Of a DNA stretch of 64,000 bases, positions 1 to 8,855 are shown in pieces (positions within the stretch are counted from its first letter, which is position 1; every line of letters begins with the position of its first letter). Position numbers and translations under genes: made by a program. The stretch is from assembly GCA_031629035.1 (NCBI GenBank), contig JAVLUG010000001.1, positions 155,690 through 219,689 of the forward strand, read 5' to 3'. This DNA comes from MVYY01 sp012517575. GTDB lineage: Bacteria; Bacteroidota; Bacteroidia; Bacteroidales; Paludibacteraceae. The notes under the pieces are model-generated. The model saw only the letters and a program-made list of their open reading frames with translations, did not search any database and had not been told where the DNA came from.

Positions 1-1303
1 CCAACTGAGGTTCTGTTCCGGAACCGAATTCATCAATCAGCAGCAGCGTCCTATCATTGCTGTGCCGAATAAAAAATTTCATATTCAACAAATGTGAACT
101 GTAGGTGGACAAGTCGTCTTCAATGGACTGCTCGTCGCCAATATCAATAAAAAGATGTTCAAAAATTCCGGTTCTACTGCTTTCGTGGAGCGGTATCAGC
201 AAACCGCATTGCAACATGTATTGCAAAAGTGCAGTAGTTTTCAGGCAAACGGATTTTCCTCCTGCATTGGGCCCTGAAATAATTAGAATACGCTGTTTGT
301 CATTCAGTTGTATATCCAATGGAACAACTTTTTTGTTTTGTTTTGAAAATGAAAGGAAAAGCAATGGATGAACGGCTTTATACCAATCGATAAGGCAATG
401 ATTTTCCAATTGGGGCTGAATGGCGTTAAGTTCTATAGCCAGCAATGCTTTGGCGCGCAAAAAATCGATTTTTGCCAGAAATTCCTGTGATTGTTGGATG
501 TCGGGCAAGAAGGGACGTACAAAGTCAGTAAAAAGTGTCAAAATTCGAATTATTTCTCTTCTTTCTTCACCTTCGAGTTCACGCAGCCGGTTGTTCATTT
601 CCACTATTTCAGCCGGTTCGACATATACGGTTTTCCCGCTTGCCGATTCATCATGGATAATACCGTTTATTTTTCTTTTAAAAGCCTGTGGAACAGGAAT
701 TACCAATCTTCCTTCGCGAAGAGCGGGAGTTGTATCTTTTTCGACATATCCGTTTGTCTGCGCCTTACGCAAAATTTCCTGAATCGATTTTGAAATATTG
801 TTCTGGACTTCAGCCATATTTTTTCGTATCTGTGCCAATTGAGGAGATGCCTGATCCTTAATTTTTCCAAATTTGGAAAGAATGACATCAATACGTTGAA
901 TAATGGGTTTAAAAATACTTGCGTCGCTAATCAGTTGATGTAGGCAAGGATATAGTTGTGCGTTTAGTTGTGCAATGTATGCGGTAATAGTCAGTACATT
1001 TTCCAATGCTTGATGCAACTGAAATATTTCTGTTTCGGTAAGATAAAGTCCTTCGATCCGGATTTTGGAAAGAGATGAACGTAAATCGTAAAAATGATTT
1101 ACAGGCAGTTCCTGAACTTCAGTAGTCAATACTTTCAGCATTTCATTGGTTTCCGACAGCCAATGGAATATTTCATCAAAGTTGGAAGAAAAATGTATTT
1201 CATCAACTTTTTCAATTCCCAGCGTGCTGATACATTTATCTTTCAGCAGTTGCCGGATAGTGGTGAAATCGATTTTTTGTTCGAAATGCGTTGGATAAAT
1301 CAT
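1..1303 (-). CDS. mutS2: Endonuclease MutS2, N-terminal 434 codons (runs off the left edge)
   Basis: MutS-family ATPase; MutS2 proteins act on recombination intermediates or collided ribosomes rather than in mismatch repair. Translating the minus strand from the ATG at 1303 gives one open frame to base 1. It carries a MutS core and clamp region with a coiled-coil stretch, a Walker A motif GPNAGGKS (about residues 344-351, bases 251-274) and a Walker B motif LLLIDEFGSGTEP near residue 416. The C-terminal part, where a Smr nuclease domain would sit, lies outside the window. The start is 12 nt after the mazG stop, so the two genes are probably cotranscribed. The MutS2 rather than MutS assignment rests on the lack of an N-terminal mismatch-recognition domain. 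Confidence 0.93.
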   Translation of the reverse strand, partial: MIYPTHFEQKIDFTTIRQLLKDKCISTLGIEKVDEIHFSSNFDEIFHWLSETNEMLKVLTTEVQELPVNHFYDLRSSLSKIRIEGLYLTETEIFQLHQALENVLTITAYIAQLNAQLYPCLHQLISDASIFKPIIQRIDVILSKFGKIKDQASPQLAQIRKNMAEVQNNISKSIQEILRKAQTNGYVEKDTTPALREGRLVIPVPQAFKRKINGIIHDESASGKTVYVEPAEIVEMNNRLRELEGEERREIIRILTLFTDFVRPFLPDIQQSQEFLAKIDFLRAKALLAIELNAIQPQLENHCLIDWYKAVHPLLFLSFSKQNKKVVPLDIQLNDKQRILIISGPNAGGKSVCLKTTALLQYMLQCGLLIPLHESSRTGIFEHLFIDIGDEQSIEDDLSTYSSHLLNMKFFIRHSNDRTLLLIDEFGSGTEPQL

Positions 1304-1315
1304 TAATAATGAAAT

Positions 1316-2143
1316 TTATATTTTTTCGGAAGAAGAATTATTTTCTTCTTTTTCTTTCTTTTTGGCTTCATCCCAGAAAACATCCATTTCGTCCAGCGAC
1401 ATTTGCCTCAGGTCTTTTCCTTGTGAAATAGTTTTTGATTCGAGGTAATTGAATCGTTGAATAAATTTGCGGTTGGTTCGTTCGAGTGCATTTTCGGGAT
1501 TAATATCGTAAAGACGGGCTGCATTGACCAGGCTGAAAAGCAAATCGCCAAATTCATCTTCCATCTTGTTTTTGTCCATAGCCGCTATTTCATGCTGTAA
1601 TTCCTGAAATTCTTCCTGAACTTTATCCCATACCTGTTCGCGCTTTTCCCAGTCAAAGCCAACGTTTCGTGCCTTGTCCTGAATACGGTGCGCTTTGATC
1701 AATGCTGGAAGTGATTCAGGAACGCCGGCAAGTACGGTGTGATTCCCGTCTTTTTCCTTTAATTTTAAATCTTCCCAATTTTGAACAACAGTTTGGCTGT
1801 TGTCGGCTTTGGTATCCGAAAATACATGAGGGTGACGAAAAATCAGTTTTTCGTTCAGATTTTTACATACATCGAAAATGTCAAAATCGCCGGTTTCGCT
1901 TCCCATTTGTGCATAAAATACCACGTGAAGCAGCAAGTCGCCAACTTCCGTCATAATAGCTTTTTTGTCGTTTTTCATTATGGCGTCAGCCAGCTCATAG
2001 GTTTCTTCTATAGTTTGTACACGCATGCTCTCGAAAGTCTGTTCCCTGTCCCACGGACATTCGGCTCTCAGTCGTTCCATGATTTCGAGCAAACGTTTAA
2101 ATTCCTGAAGTTTCTCTTCCAATGTATGTGTTGTTTTTTCCAT
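1316..2143 (-). CDS. mazG: Nucleoside triphosphate pyrophosphohydrolase MazG
   Basis: Hydrolyses (d)NTPs to NMP and pyrophosphate in the cytoplasm, a house-cleaning or stress function. The 275-residue protein has the usual two tandem MazG domains. The first contains CPWDREQT, the metal-binding EETYELADAI helix and VGDLLLHVVF. The second contains EEFQELQHEI and EFGDLLFSLVN. Length matches the family (about 260-275). The acidic/serine tail after residue 262 is poorly conserved. It precedes mutS2 by 12 nt in the same direction and is probably the first gene of that pair. Confidence 0.95.
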   Translation of the reverse strand: MEKTTHTLEEKLQEFKRLLEIMERLRAECPWDREQTFESMRVQTIEETYELADAIMKNDKKAIMTEVGDLLLHVVFYAQMGSETGDFDIFDVCKNLNEKLIFRHPHVFSDTKADNSQTVVQNWEDLKLKEKDGNHTVLAGVPESLPALIKAHRIQDKARNVGFDWEKREQVWDKVQEEFQELQHEIAAMDKNKMEDEFGDLLFSLVNAARLYDINPENALERTNRKFIQRFNYLESKTISQGKDLRQMSLDEMDVFWDEAKKKEKEENNSSSEKI

Positions 2144-2214
2144 TGTTTTAAAGTGAAATATTGTATAAATTTTATGCGAAATTACGTATTTTTTTTGATG
2201 AACGGTTGTTTCTT

Positions 2215-2260
2215 TAAAATATAAAATCCATTACGGAAAGACGTTTCTTCCCGTAATGGA
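2215..2260 (-). terminator. Rho-independent terminator of the TonB receptor gene
   Basis: A perfect 10-bp inverted repeat TCCATTACGG/CCGTAATGGA (2228-2237 and 2251-2260) is followed on the minus strand by a T-rich run. It lies 40 nt beyond the receptor stop codon. Confidence 0.75.
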
Positions 2261-2299
2261 TAGATTATGTGTTTATCAATGCTTTTTTTAGCAGGTTTT

Positions 2300-4558
2300 T
2301 TAGAATTCGGTTTTTAAAGTCAAGCCCAATTGAGTTGGATTTCCTTTTTGAAAAAATTTATTGCCAAACGATTCAAAATAAAAAGCATTGTACTGTGTGT
2401 CGAAGAGATTTTTCGCCCAAAGTTCAACTCTGAAATTTCCTTTGCCAACGCCAACTTTTGCATTTACCAAACCATAAAAATTCTGATAAATGGAATTATC
2501 TATATCCCAATAGATTTTTCCGGCTCCGTTGTATTGCACCGAAGCCATTATCTGATCGACAAACGATTTTTTGAATGTATGAAGATATTCACAACCGATG
2601 TTCAGGGTGTTTTGAGGAGCGTAAGGAACAAATTTTCCCTTGTAATCAACTTCCTGAGCCATTCCGTTGTTTTGAACCGAATCGGTGTAATTGGTAAAAG
2701 TTGCATGGGCATAACCATAATTAATTCCGGCTGCAAAACCTTTGCCTAAGTTTGCCTGTAATGACAATTCAATTCCTTTGCTATCCACTTTTCCTGCGTT
2801 GGTAATCATGCGTCCGTTTCCGCTGGGGACAAATCTGGTCAGTTGCATGTCGGTGATTTGCATGTAAAACAAAGACATTTGCATTTTCAGTTTATTGTCC
2901 ATAAATGCCGACTGGAAGCCTGTTTCGTAATTCCAACTGTACTCTGGTTGATACAAAATGGCTTTGCGTACATCCGGTTGCTGAGCGGAAGGATTACCCG
3001 AATTCATTAAATCGTTCTGTATCAAGTCGGAGAACATTTGTATATTGTAACCTCCGGCTTTGTAACTTTTCGAAACGTTGGCATAAACAAATTGTTGGTT
3101 GTTCCAAGCGTATTTCAAAGTAACTTTTGGAAGAAATTCTGAAAATTTTACCGATTCTGCTCCCTGAAGTGTGTCGGCTAAAGTGGTTGGGATATTTCTA
3201 TTACCCATTTTCATTAATAAATCCAGACTTGTATTGGTAAAATAATTCAAATTTACTTTCTCGAAATCGGCACGAATGCCTACACTCGCTGAAAGTCCAT
3301 TGGTAAACAGATGGTTGAAGGTTGATTGGTGATACAAAGCTCCTTCTACAGTTTTTGTGTTGTAAGTTCCCGGTATATCCATAATGGTGCTGGTAATGGT
3401 CATTTGTGGTGCACCGGCTGTATGTGCCCTGTCGAGTACAGGTTGAAGAATATTGGTTAATGCATCCTGTTTAAAAGCTACCGGCGCATCAGTATTTAAT
3501 TTTTGATAAAAACCTGTAACTCCGAAACTCCACTGATAATTGCCTTCCGTTCTCGATTTCAATGTAATTTCTTCATTAATGGCATGCTGTTTTTGCAATT
3601 GTTCGAGCGAAAAGTAAGAAAGTGGCGTGAAATCCTGATCCATATTCATTTCATCCGAAAAATACTGATAAGAAGTAGTTGAAGTTAGTTGTATTTTGTC
3701 GTTTTGAAATTCAAACAATAAACTGTTGGTGAGCATGTCGCGCAAATAGGAACTTTTATCGTTAAAATTTGGTTCTGCCGTCGATTTCGTTGTAGCATCA
3801 TACAGTCCGTAAGGAAAGGCATTTTGATTTACAAAATCATAATTGATAATGTATTGTGCTCGCAGCGAAGGTAAAATATGCCAGTCGAATTTTGCTCTTC
3901 CACCGGCAGAAGTTTTCCAGTCGCCATCTTTTCCGGTAAATGTGTTGGTGAAGAATCCGTTACGATGATGATAATAACCACTTAGCGATAATCCCGTTTT
4001 ATTGCTCAGTTTGTCGTAGTACGAAGCTTGTGCTTGCAGTAATCCATAATTTCCACCGGTAACTGATAATTTTGTTCCTTGATATTCAAACGGAGAAAGT
4101 GTATAAATATTTACCACACCGCCCAACGCATTGCGTCCGTATAAGGTACTTTGTGAACCACGCAAAACTTCAACCTGTAAAATATCGTAGAAATTGAAAT
4201 CGAATGTTGTTTTTTCAAAATAAGGAACATTATCTACGTACAAAGCCATAGATTGTCCCGTACTGCGTGCGCCAACACCACGAATATAAGGAGCCGTTGA
4301 CATGGCTGAGCCATAATCGGGAATAAAGAAATTGGGAACCAATATGCTCAAATCGCGTACAGAATTGACTTGTGCCTGATTGATAAGATTGGATGACAAA
4401 ACCGAATACGAAGCAGACGGTTGTGCGGGTAAGGTTTCTTTGTGTGAAATGATCTGAATTTCTTCAAGATAAACATGTTTCAATGAATCTTTCGGTTCCA
4501 TGTCAACTGCAAAAAGTAAGGTTGGAATTAAAGAGAGCAATATCAATATTTTTTTCAT
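2300..4558 (-). CDS. TonB-dependent outer-membrane receptor
   Basis: Outer-membrane gated beta-barrel importing a scarce ligand using TonB energy. The 752-residue protein has a signal peptide (about 1-17). The plug domain (about 45-155) contains RGVGARSTGQS, VEVLRGSQSTLYGRNALGG and VVNIYT. A 22-strand-type barrel follows and ends in a terminal aromatic (LKTEF), as usual for outer-membrane proteins. There is no N-terminal carboxypeptidase-like repeat domain and no adjacent SusD homologue, so it is not a classic SusCD polysaccharide importer. It looks closer to siderophore, heme or cofactor receptors. The substrate cannot be read from the sequence. It has its own terminator. Two small genes lie upstream in the same orientation. 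Confidence 0.92.
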   Translation of the reverse strand: MKKILILLSLIPTLLFAVDMEPKDSLKHVYLEEIQIISHKETLPAQPSASYSVLSSNLINQAQVNSVRDLSILVPNFFIPDYGSAMSTAPYIRGVGARSTGQSMALYVDNVPYFEKTTFDFNFYDILQVEVLRGSQSTLYGRNALGGVVNIYTLSPFEYQGTKLSVTGGNYGLLQAQASYYDKLSNKTGLSLSGYYHHRNGFFTNTFTGKDGDWKTSAGGRAKFDWHILPSLRAQYIINYDFVNQNAFPYGLYDATTKSTAEPNFNDKSSYLRDMLTNSLLFEFQNDKIQLTSTTSYQYFSDEMNMDQDFTPLSYFSLEQLQKQHAINEEITLKSRTEGNYQWSFGVTGFYQKLNTDAPVAFKQDALTNILQPVLDRAHTAGAPQMTITSTIMDIPGTYNTKTVEGALYHQSTFNHLFTNGLSASVGIRADFEKVNLNYFTNTSLDLLMKMGNRNIPTTLADTLQGAESVKFSEFLPKVTLKYAWNNQQFVYANVSKSYKAGGYNIQMFSDLIQNDLMNSGNPSAQQPDVRKAILYQPEYSWNYETGFQSAFMDNKLKMQMSLFYMQITDMQLTRFVPSGNGRMITNAGKVDSKGIELSLQANLGKGFAAGINYGYAHATFTNYTDSVQNNGMAQEVDYKGKFVPYAPQNTLNIGCEYLHTFKKSFVDQIMASVQYNGAGKIYWDIDNSIYQNFYGLVNAKVGVGKGNFRVELWAKNLFDTQYNAFYFESFGNKFFQKGNPTQLGLTLKTEF

Positions 4559-4743
4559 TTTTTCTGATTTTAATACGGATAAATAAATACGAATGTGAAA
4601 GTTTTTTCGGCATTTATTATGGATGGTGCCATGCTGAAAGTTTTTAAAAATTAGATTTTCATTTGTCGGGTTTTCGGTAAAAATGAAAACTCAAGAAATA
4701 ATGAAAACGCCAAATTTTTGATTTTTCCTGCTTTAAAAAGTTT

Positions 4744-4821
4744 TTAAAGAATGGTTTCAGGCAAAATAGCTACTAAAATAGCCAATACAAAATACAAAAA
4801 GAAATCTTTCAGATTTAACAT
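4744..4821 (-). CDS. Candidate 25-residue membrane peptide, start overlapping the upstream stop
   Basis: The ATG at 4821 overlaps the stop of the upstream gene (GCATGTTAA), a layout typical of translational coupling. The frame encodes MLNLKDFFLYFVLAILVAIL plus five residues (PETIL): a short charged start, then one hydrophobic helix long enough to span a membrane. It lies between a small secreted or anchored protein gene and the TonB receptor, all on one strand. No family is recognised. The hydrophobic composition could also arise by chance in AT-rich DNA. Confidence 0.3.
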   Translation of the reverse strand: MLNLKDFFLYFVLAILVAILPETIL

Positions 4822-5171
4822 GCGTTGAAAGCGGGAGGCGGACGACAAAAAAGTTCTGCCAAGAAATCATTTGAAATGCAAGAAGTTAAATTTTCAAGAG
4901 GAAATTTTAAGGGGAAATGATAGATGGGTTTAATTGATTCTTCGGATGGAATGATGGCCGAAACAGAAAAATAATCTTCAAATTGAAACGTATTCCCGGT
5001 TTCAATTTGGTTTTCAGTCGAAACAAATACTTGATGTTGTGTAATGGGAGTAATTTCCTTGACTTCTGAAACATGAGATGACGAAACACTTGCCGACAAA
5101 CACATGACATAACCTACGACCATCAGTATTTGCGGAATAAAGGAAGCAAAAAGAATATTGTCAAACATCAT
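4815..5171 (-). CDS. Small secreted or membrane-anchored protein of unknown function
   Basis: 118 residues if started at the ATG at 5171 (a second ATG follows at 5168). The open frame extends upstream, but that extension lies inside the tRNA-Thr gene, so an upstream start is rejected. Residues about 5-28 form a hydrophobic segment that reads as a signal peptide or anchor and ends in a small-residue stretch. The rest is polar, and the protein ends in LFCRPPPAFNAC, with Cys and a Pro run at the extreme C terminus. It starts 21 nt downstream of tRNA-Thr and precedes the TonB receptor by about 255 nt. No family is recognised; a role linked to the receptor is only a guess from position. Confidence 0.55.
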   Translation of the reverse strand: MMFDNILFASFIPQILMVVGYVMCLSASVSSSHVSEVKEITPITQHQVFVSTENQIETGNTFQFEDYFSVSAIIPSEESIKPIYHFPLKFPLENLTSCISNDFLAELFCRPPPAFNAC

Positions 5172-5192
5172 CTTTGGAAAATCGTTATAAAG

Positions 5193-5265
5193 AGCCTTTT
5201 TGGGGACTCGAACCCCAGACCTATTCATTACGAATGAATCGCTCTACCAGCTGAGCTAAAAAGGC
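5193..5265 (-). tRNA. tRNA-Thr (anticodon CGT)
   Basis: A full cloverleaf reads on the minus strand: acceptor GCCTTTT/AAAAGGC, D arm AGCTCAGCTGGTAGAGC, anticodon stem ATTCA/TGAAT with loop TTCGTAA, and T arm TGGGGTTCGAGTCCCCA. Anticodon CGT reads ACG. CCA is not encoded; the discriminator is T. Confidence 0.95.
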
Positions 5266-5354
5266 AGTATTTATTAACGGCTGCAAAATTAATCAAAAAA
5301 ATCGAGATAATTGCAGGTGATGAAATCAAAATTTTTGAAGTAGGAAATTTTTGA

Positions 5355-6035
5355 TTATACCAATATCCGCACAAGACTCCAACCCAAAATTCCGACCACT
5401 GTGGCGAGTAGTATCAAAAGAGGAAAAGCGGAATTTGCTGAGCGCTTACTCCGAAAACGCGAAGAAACGTAAAAAATATTTGGTTTAATTGTTCTAAGCA
5501 GCCAATAGCAAAAAATGGCCACAAGAAATCCAACCATATATCCACCCACAACGTCGAGAGGATAATGGACACCCAAATAAATTCGGGAATAACCCGTAAT
5601 TAGCGACCAGAGCAAAATAATCAAGGTGTAGCCTTTTTTTCGGAAAAGGTAAGCGGAAAGAACGGCGAAACCCAGTGAATTTGCAGCATGGGATGAAACA
5701 AAACCGTATTTTCCTCCACGATAGCCATCTACCAAATGAACCAGCCCGCTGATAGTTTCTTCGCGAGAAGGACGCAAACGTTGAACAGCATTTTTGATAA
5801 TTCCCGATGAAATCTGATCGGCAAGTAAAATACATAGGGCAAAAGAAAGAATAATCCAGAAAGATTCCGATTTCCACTGTTTGATGATTACATACAGTAC
5901 GGAGATATAAAACGGTATCCAAACCAGTTTGTTGCTGAAAGCCATCATGAACCCGTCAAAAAATGAGCTGTGTGCACCATTCAAGGCCAAAAACACATTG
6001 GTATCCCAAATTCTTAATGTTTCTATCAGCTTCAT
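5355..6035 (-). CDS. PAP2-superfamily membrane phosphatase
   Basis: Integral-membrane acid phosphatase, likely acting on undecaprenyl pyrophosphate, phosphatidylglycerol phosphate or a similar lipid at the outer face of the inner membrane. The 226 residues contain five to six hydrophobic helices and all three PAP2 motifs: KNAVQRLRP (KX6RP), SSHAAN (the PSGH motif with V-S-S-H here) and SRIYLGVHYPLD (SRX5HX3D). The gene follows batE by 41 nt on the same strand, so it is probably the last gene of the bat operon. The substrate is undetermined; a basic tail (about residues 190-210) precedes a last hydrophobic helix. Confidence 0.9.
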   Translation of the reverse strand: MKLIETLRIWDTNVFLALNGAHSSFFDGFMMAFSNKLVWIPFYISVLYVIIKQWKSESFWIILSFALCILLADQISSGIIKNAVQRLRPSREETISGLVHLVDGYRGGKYGFVSSHAANSLGFAVLSAYLFRKKGYTLIILLWSLITGYSRIYLGVHYPLDVVGGYMVGFLVAIFCYWLLRTIKPNIFYVSSRFRSKRSANSAFPLLILLATVVGILGWSLVRILV

Positions 6036-6076
6036 TTTCCGTTTAGTTTTTCAAGGATAAAAAAAGGCGATTTTTT

Positions 6077-6835
6077 TTATATTTTTTCAATACTTTTATT
6101 TTCTACCCATCCCACATTTCCATTACCAATTTTGATTTCTGCCCAATCGCCCAATACGCTTTTTATGGTAACTTTTGTACCTTCATGTAATTGAAACAAA
6201 TCTGTTCCACTTTCGTCGGGTGAACTTTTCACGGTTACCACTCCCGACATGATAATGGCCTGAAGAGAATTGGTTTCTTCGTTTTTGCGAATACCCGAAA
6301 AAATCAGGCTGGTAACAGCAAAAAGAAGCAATACAATTCCTGTATAGAAGGAATTTTTTCGTTGTCGCACCGATGTGCCAAATGCAAAAAGAAAAGCAAA
6401 AACCAGTGCTGCCAAAAAGAACAGGTAACCCGCCGTAAACCATTGGTTGGATGTGAACATATGCATCAAATCGGTAATCCAACGCTGAATAAAAAACTGC
6501 TGGTTGTAATTGACGTTGTCCACTATTTTTTGTTGCGCCAATTGCAAATTGAATCGGGCATCCTCAAATCGTGGTGAAAGTTTTAGCGCCCTTTCGTAAT
6601 TCAGAATGGCCAATCCAATCTCATTCATTTTATAATAGGCGTTTCCCAAATTATAATAGAGTTCGGGCGCTACGCCTTCGTTTTGCAATATTTTTTCGTA
6701 TTGTTTGGCAGCTGCCTGAAAATTTCCTTTTGCATAAAGATCATTGGCATATTTTATAGCATCTGATTGCGCTGTGAGTGGCAGCGAAGCCATAAGGCTT
6801 AGTATTAATATTATACTGGATAAAATACGTTTCAT
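6077..6835 (-). CDS. batE: BatE: TPR and SH3-domain membrane protein
   Basis: Part of the Bacteroides aerotolerance (Bat) system, an envelope complex of uncertain biochemical role. The 252 residues comprise a signal peptide (1-22), two to three TPR repeats (about 25-95, with LYYNLGNAYYKM and YERALKLSP), two transmembrane helices (about 135-155 and 163-183) and a C-terminal bacterial SH3 domain (about 192-252, with WAEIKIGNGNVGWV). This architecture is that of BatE. It is the last Bat gene, about 105 nt after batD. Confidence 0.88.
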   Translation of the reverse strand: MKRILSSIILILSLMASLPLTAQSDAIKYANDLYAKGNFQAAAKQYEKILQNEGVAPELYYNLGNAYYKMNEIGLAILNYERALKLSPRFEDARFNLQLAQQKIVDNVNYNQQFFIQRWITDLMHMFTSNQWFTAGYLFFLAALVFAFLFAFGTSVRQRKNSFYTGIVLLLFAVTSLIFSGIRKNEETNSLQAIIMSGVVTVKSSPDESGTDLFQLHEGTKVTIKSVLGDWAEIKIGNGNVGWVENKSIEKI

Positions 6836-6940
6836 ACGTTTTTTTTATTTTTTTCAATTAGGGTGACAACTGAATTGACGGCATTCATTCGTTCAGAATA
6901 AATTGTTTTAACGAGTTTATCGGTTTGTTCAAACAATTGG

Positions 6941-8764
6941 TTATTTTTTTATCGCTTCCTCCAATCCGCTAATTACTTGCATAGTTTCTTCATACATATT
7001 TCCCATTTCCTGCTGACCGGATTTTGGCGCATATCGGGCAAATTCGCAATCGTTCAAAATTTTCATTAATTGGTTTGTCAATTCGTCGGGTACTCCTCTG
7101 ACACTCAATTCTTCCAAGACAGTTTCTCTGGTAAGCGAAGCAACCGGAATAGAGAGTTTGTTGCTTAAGTAATTCCATGTAGCTTTAAGAATTTCATCAT
7201 AAAAAGCATCCTTGTTGCCTTCTTTAAGCAACTTCTGAGCCAGTTTCAACCTTCTCTGAGCCATTTTGTTGGCTTTTTTGTTTCTTACCAAAGCTATGTC
7301 GGCATTTTCCTTAACTTTTTTGCGGAAGAAGAAAAATAGACCGGCAGCCACAAGCAATGGAATAATGAATAGCAGCCACGCCAGTGTTGATCCGAAAATA
7401 GGCGTTGAAGTTTTGATCAGACGGATATTGCCTGTATAAATATAGCGAATATCTTTGTTGATTTGTCTAATGTCTTCTTTGGGATTATAGTTGCTAACTA
7501 CTGTTGTATTTTGATTACCGGAACCTTTCAGTACTTTCAGACTGTAACTGGGAGTACGCAACATTTTATAGGTTTTGTCCCGAAGATCGAAATAGGAAAA
7601 TTCTACAGGCGGAATTTCAAAATTTCCCGAATGACGGGGAATAAACAGGTATTCGATAGTTTTTGTTCCACTGACGCCCGAAGCAGAAGTCTTAAAGTTA
7701 TTGGTAACTTTTGGGTCATAAATTTCAAAATCGCTCGGAAATTTTACTTCAGGAGTTTTTATCAGTTTCATGTTGCCACTACCGGCGATGTTGATTTTAA
7801 GTGTAACGGCCTCATTTTCCTTCACTTCTTGAGCCGATATGGAAGAACTCATGGTGAAATTTCCCACTGCTCCTCCAAAAACCATCGGTTTATCTTCTGG
7901 AAGCGGTTTGACGGTAATTTTTAAACCTGGCGCCACCAAATTTTTTGTTACGTTGGTATAGGAATCAAAAAAATCGTCGAAAATGCTGTGAATGGAAGTC
8001 TGATTTTGAACACGAATCACCGATTCAAAAACAGCATTGCCGATTTGAATGGTGCCTGCGCGTTGCGGATAGAGCAGTGTTTGGTAAAGTACCACTGTCC
8101 CGTAGTTGTGTCCATTATAGTTTTCATAGGAAAACTGCTTATTTTGTGTCTGTTCGATTTCCTGTTTGAGAAATCCGTCAAAATCAGGCATTTTTTTGTT
8201 GACGCACTGCGCTACATCCACCAATGTATAGAGTTTGTAGGTAATCAGGATTGCTTCTTGTTCGTAAACGTTGGTTTTGGAAGGAATAGTGCGGATAAAG
8301 ATATTTTCGTTCGAAATATTTTTTGAAGATGGTTTTCTACCGTTATTGGCAGGAGAGGAAGATTCATCCGATTGTTGATCGGCAGGTAAAACTTTGATGG
8401 TCAAACCGTTGGAAGTATATTTCTGGCTGTTTACCATAATGCTGGCCGAAGGGATGGTAAAAGTTCCTGTTCGTTGAGGCATTAGGGTGTAAGTGTAAGA
8501 AATTGACATGGAAGAACTTCGCTTCCCATTGACAATCTGAATACTTGAACTTCTCGATTCAAAAGGGCCTGCCAGAATATCGAAATCCTTGATTTCGGGC
8601 ACACGCAAATCTTTGCCTTGTGCATTGATGGTATAAACCAACTGAAAAGGCTTGTCCAAAATCACGGTTGATGGAGCAGTAGCCGTAAAACGAACAGGCT
8701 CATCGGCTTTGACACCAATAAAACTGCTAAAAATTAAAAAGAGTAGAAATATTTTGCGCTTCAT
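6941..8764 (-). CDS. batD: BatD aerotolerance protein
   Basis: 607 residues with a signal peptide (1-20), a long periplasmic region of beta-sandwich repeats typical of BatD ('oxygen tolerance' family), one transmembrane helix near 460-482 (STLAWLLFIIPLLVAAGL) and a cytoplasmic alpha-helical tail. Basic residues follow the helix (FFFRKKVKE). The tail (QRRLKLAQKLLKEGNKDAFYDEILKA..) resembles the C-terminal domain of the 333-residue operon protein encoded at 11709-12710. BatD proteins are thought to work with the VWA proteins BatA and BatB. The gene sits between batC and batE with gaps of about 90-105 nt. Confidence 0.92.
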   Translation of the reverse strand: MKRKIFLLFLIFSSFIGVKADEPVRFTATAPSTVILDKPFQLVYTINAQGKDLRVPEIKDFDILAGPFESRSSSIQIVNGKRSSSMSISYTYTLMPQRTGTFTIPSASIMVNSQKYTSNGLTIKVLPADQQSDESSSPANNGRKPSSKNISNENIFIRTIPSKTNVYEQEAILITYKLYTLVDVAQCVNKKMPDFDGFLKQEIEQTQNKQFSYENYNGHNYGTVVLYQTLLYPQRAGTIQIGNAVFESVIRVQNQTSIHSIFDDFFDSYTNVTKNLVAPGLKITVKPLPEDKPMVFGGAVGNFTMSSSISAQEVKENEAVTLKINIAGSGNMKLIKTPEVKFPSDFEIYDPKVTNNFKTSASGVSGTKTIEYLFIPRHSGNFEIPPVEFSYFDLRDKTYKMLRTPSYSLKVLKGSGNQNTTVVSNYNPKEDIRQINKDIRYIYTGNIRLIKTSTPIFGSTLAWLLFIIPLLVAAGLFFFFRKKVKENADIALVRNKKANKMAQRRLKLAQKLLKEGNKDAFYDEILKATWNYLSNKLSIPVASLTRETVLEELSVRGVPDELTNQLMKILNDCEFARYAPKSGQQEMGNMYEETMQVISGLEEAIKK

Positions 8765-8855
8765 TTTCTCAATTCCTTAAATTTTCCTTTGTCTGTTCGG
8801 ATGTTCCGATGTTGAAGTTTTTTATTACAAAAATACAGATAAAAATTTAATAGTA

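Noticed and set aside
5172..5228. N-terminal extension of the 118-residue gene to 5228
   Set aside because: The extra 19 codons lie inside the tRNA-Thr gene, so the start was moved to 5171.
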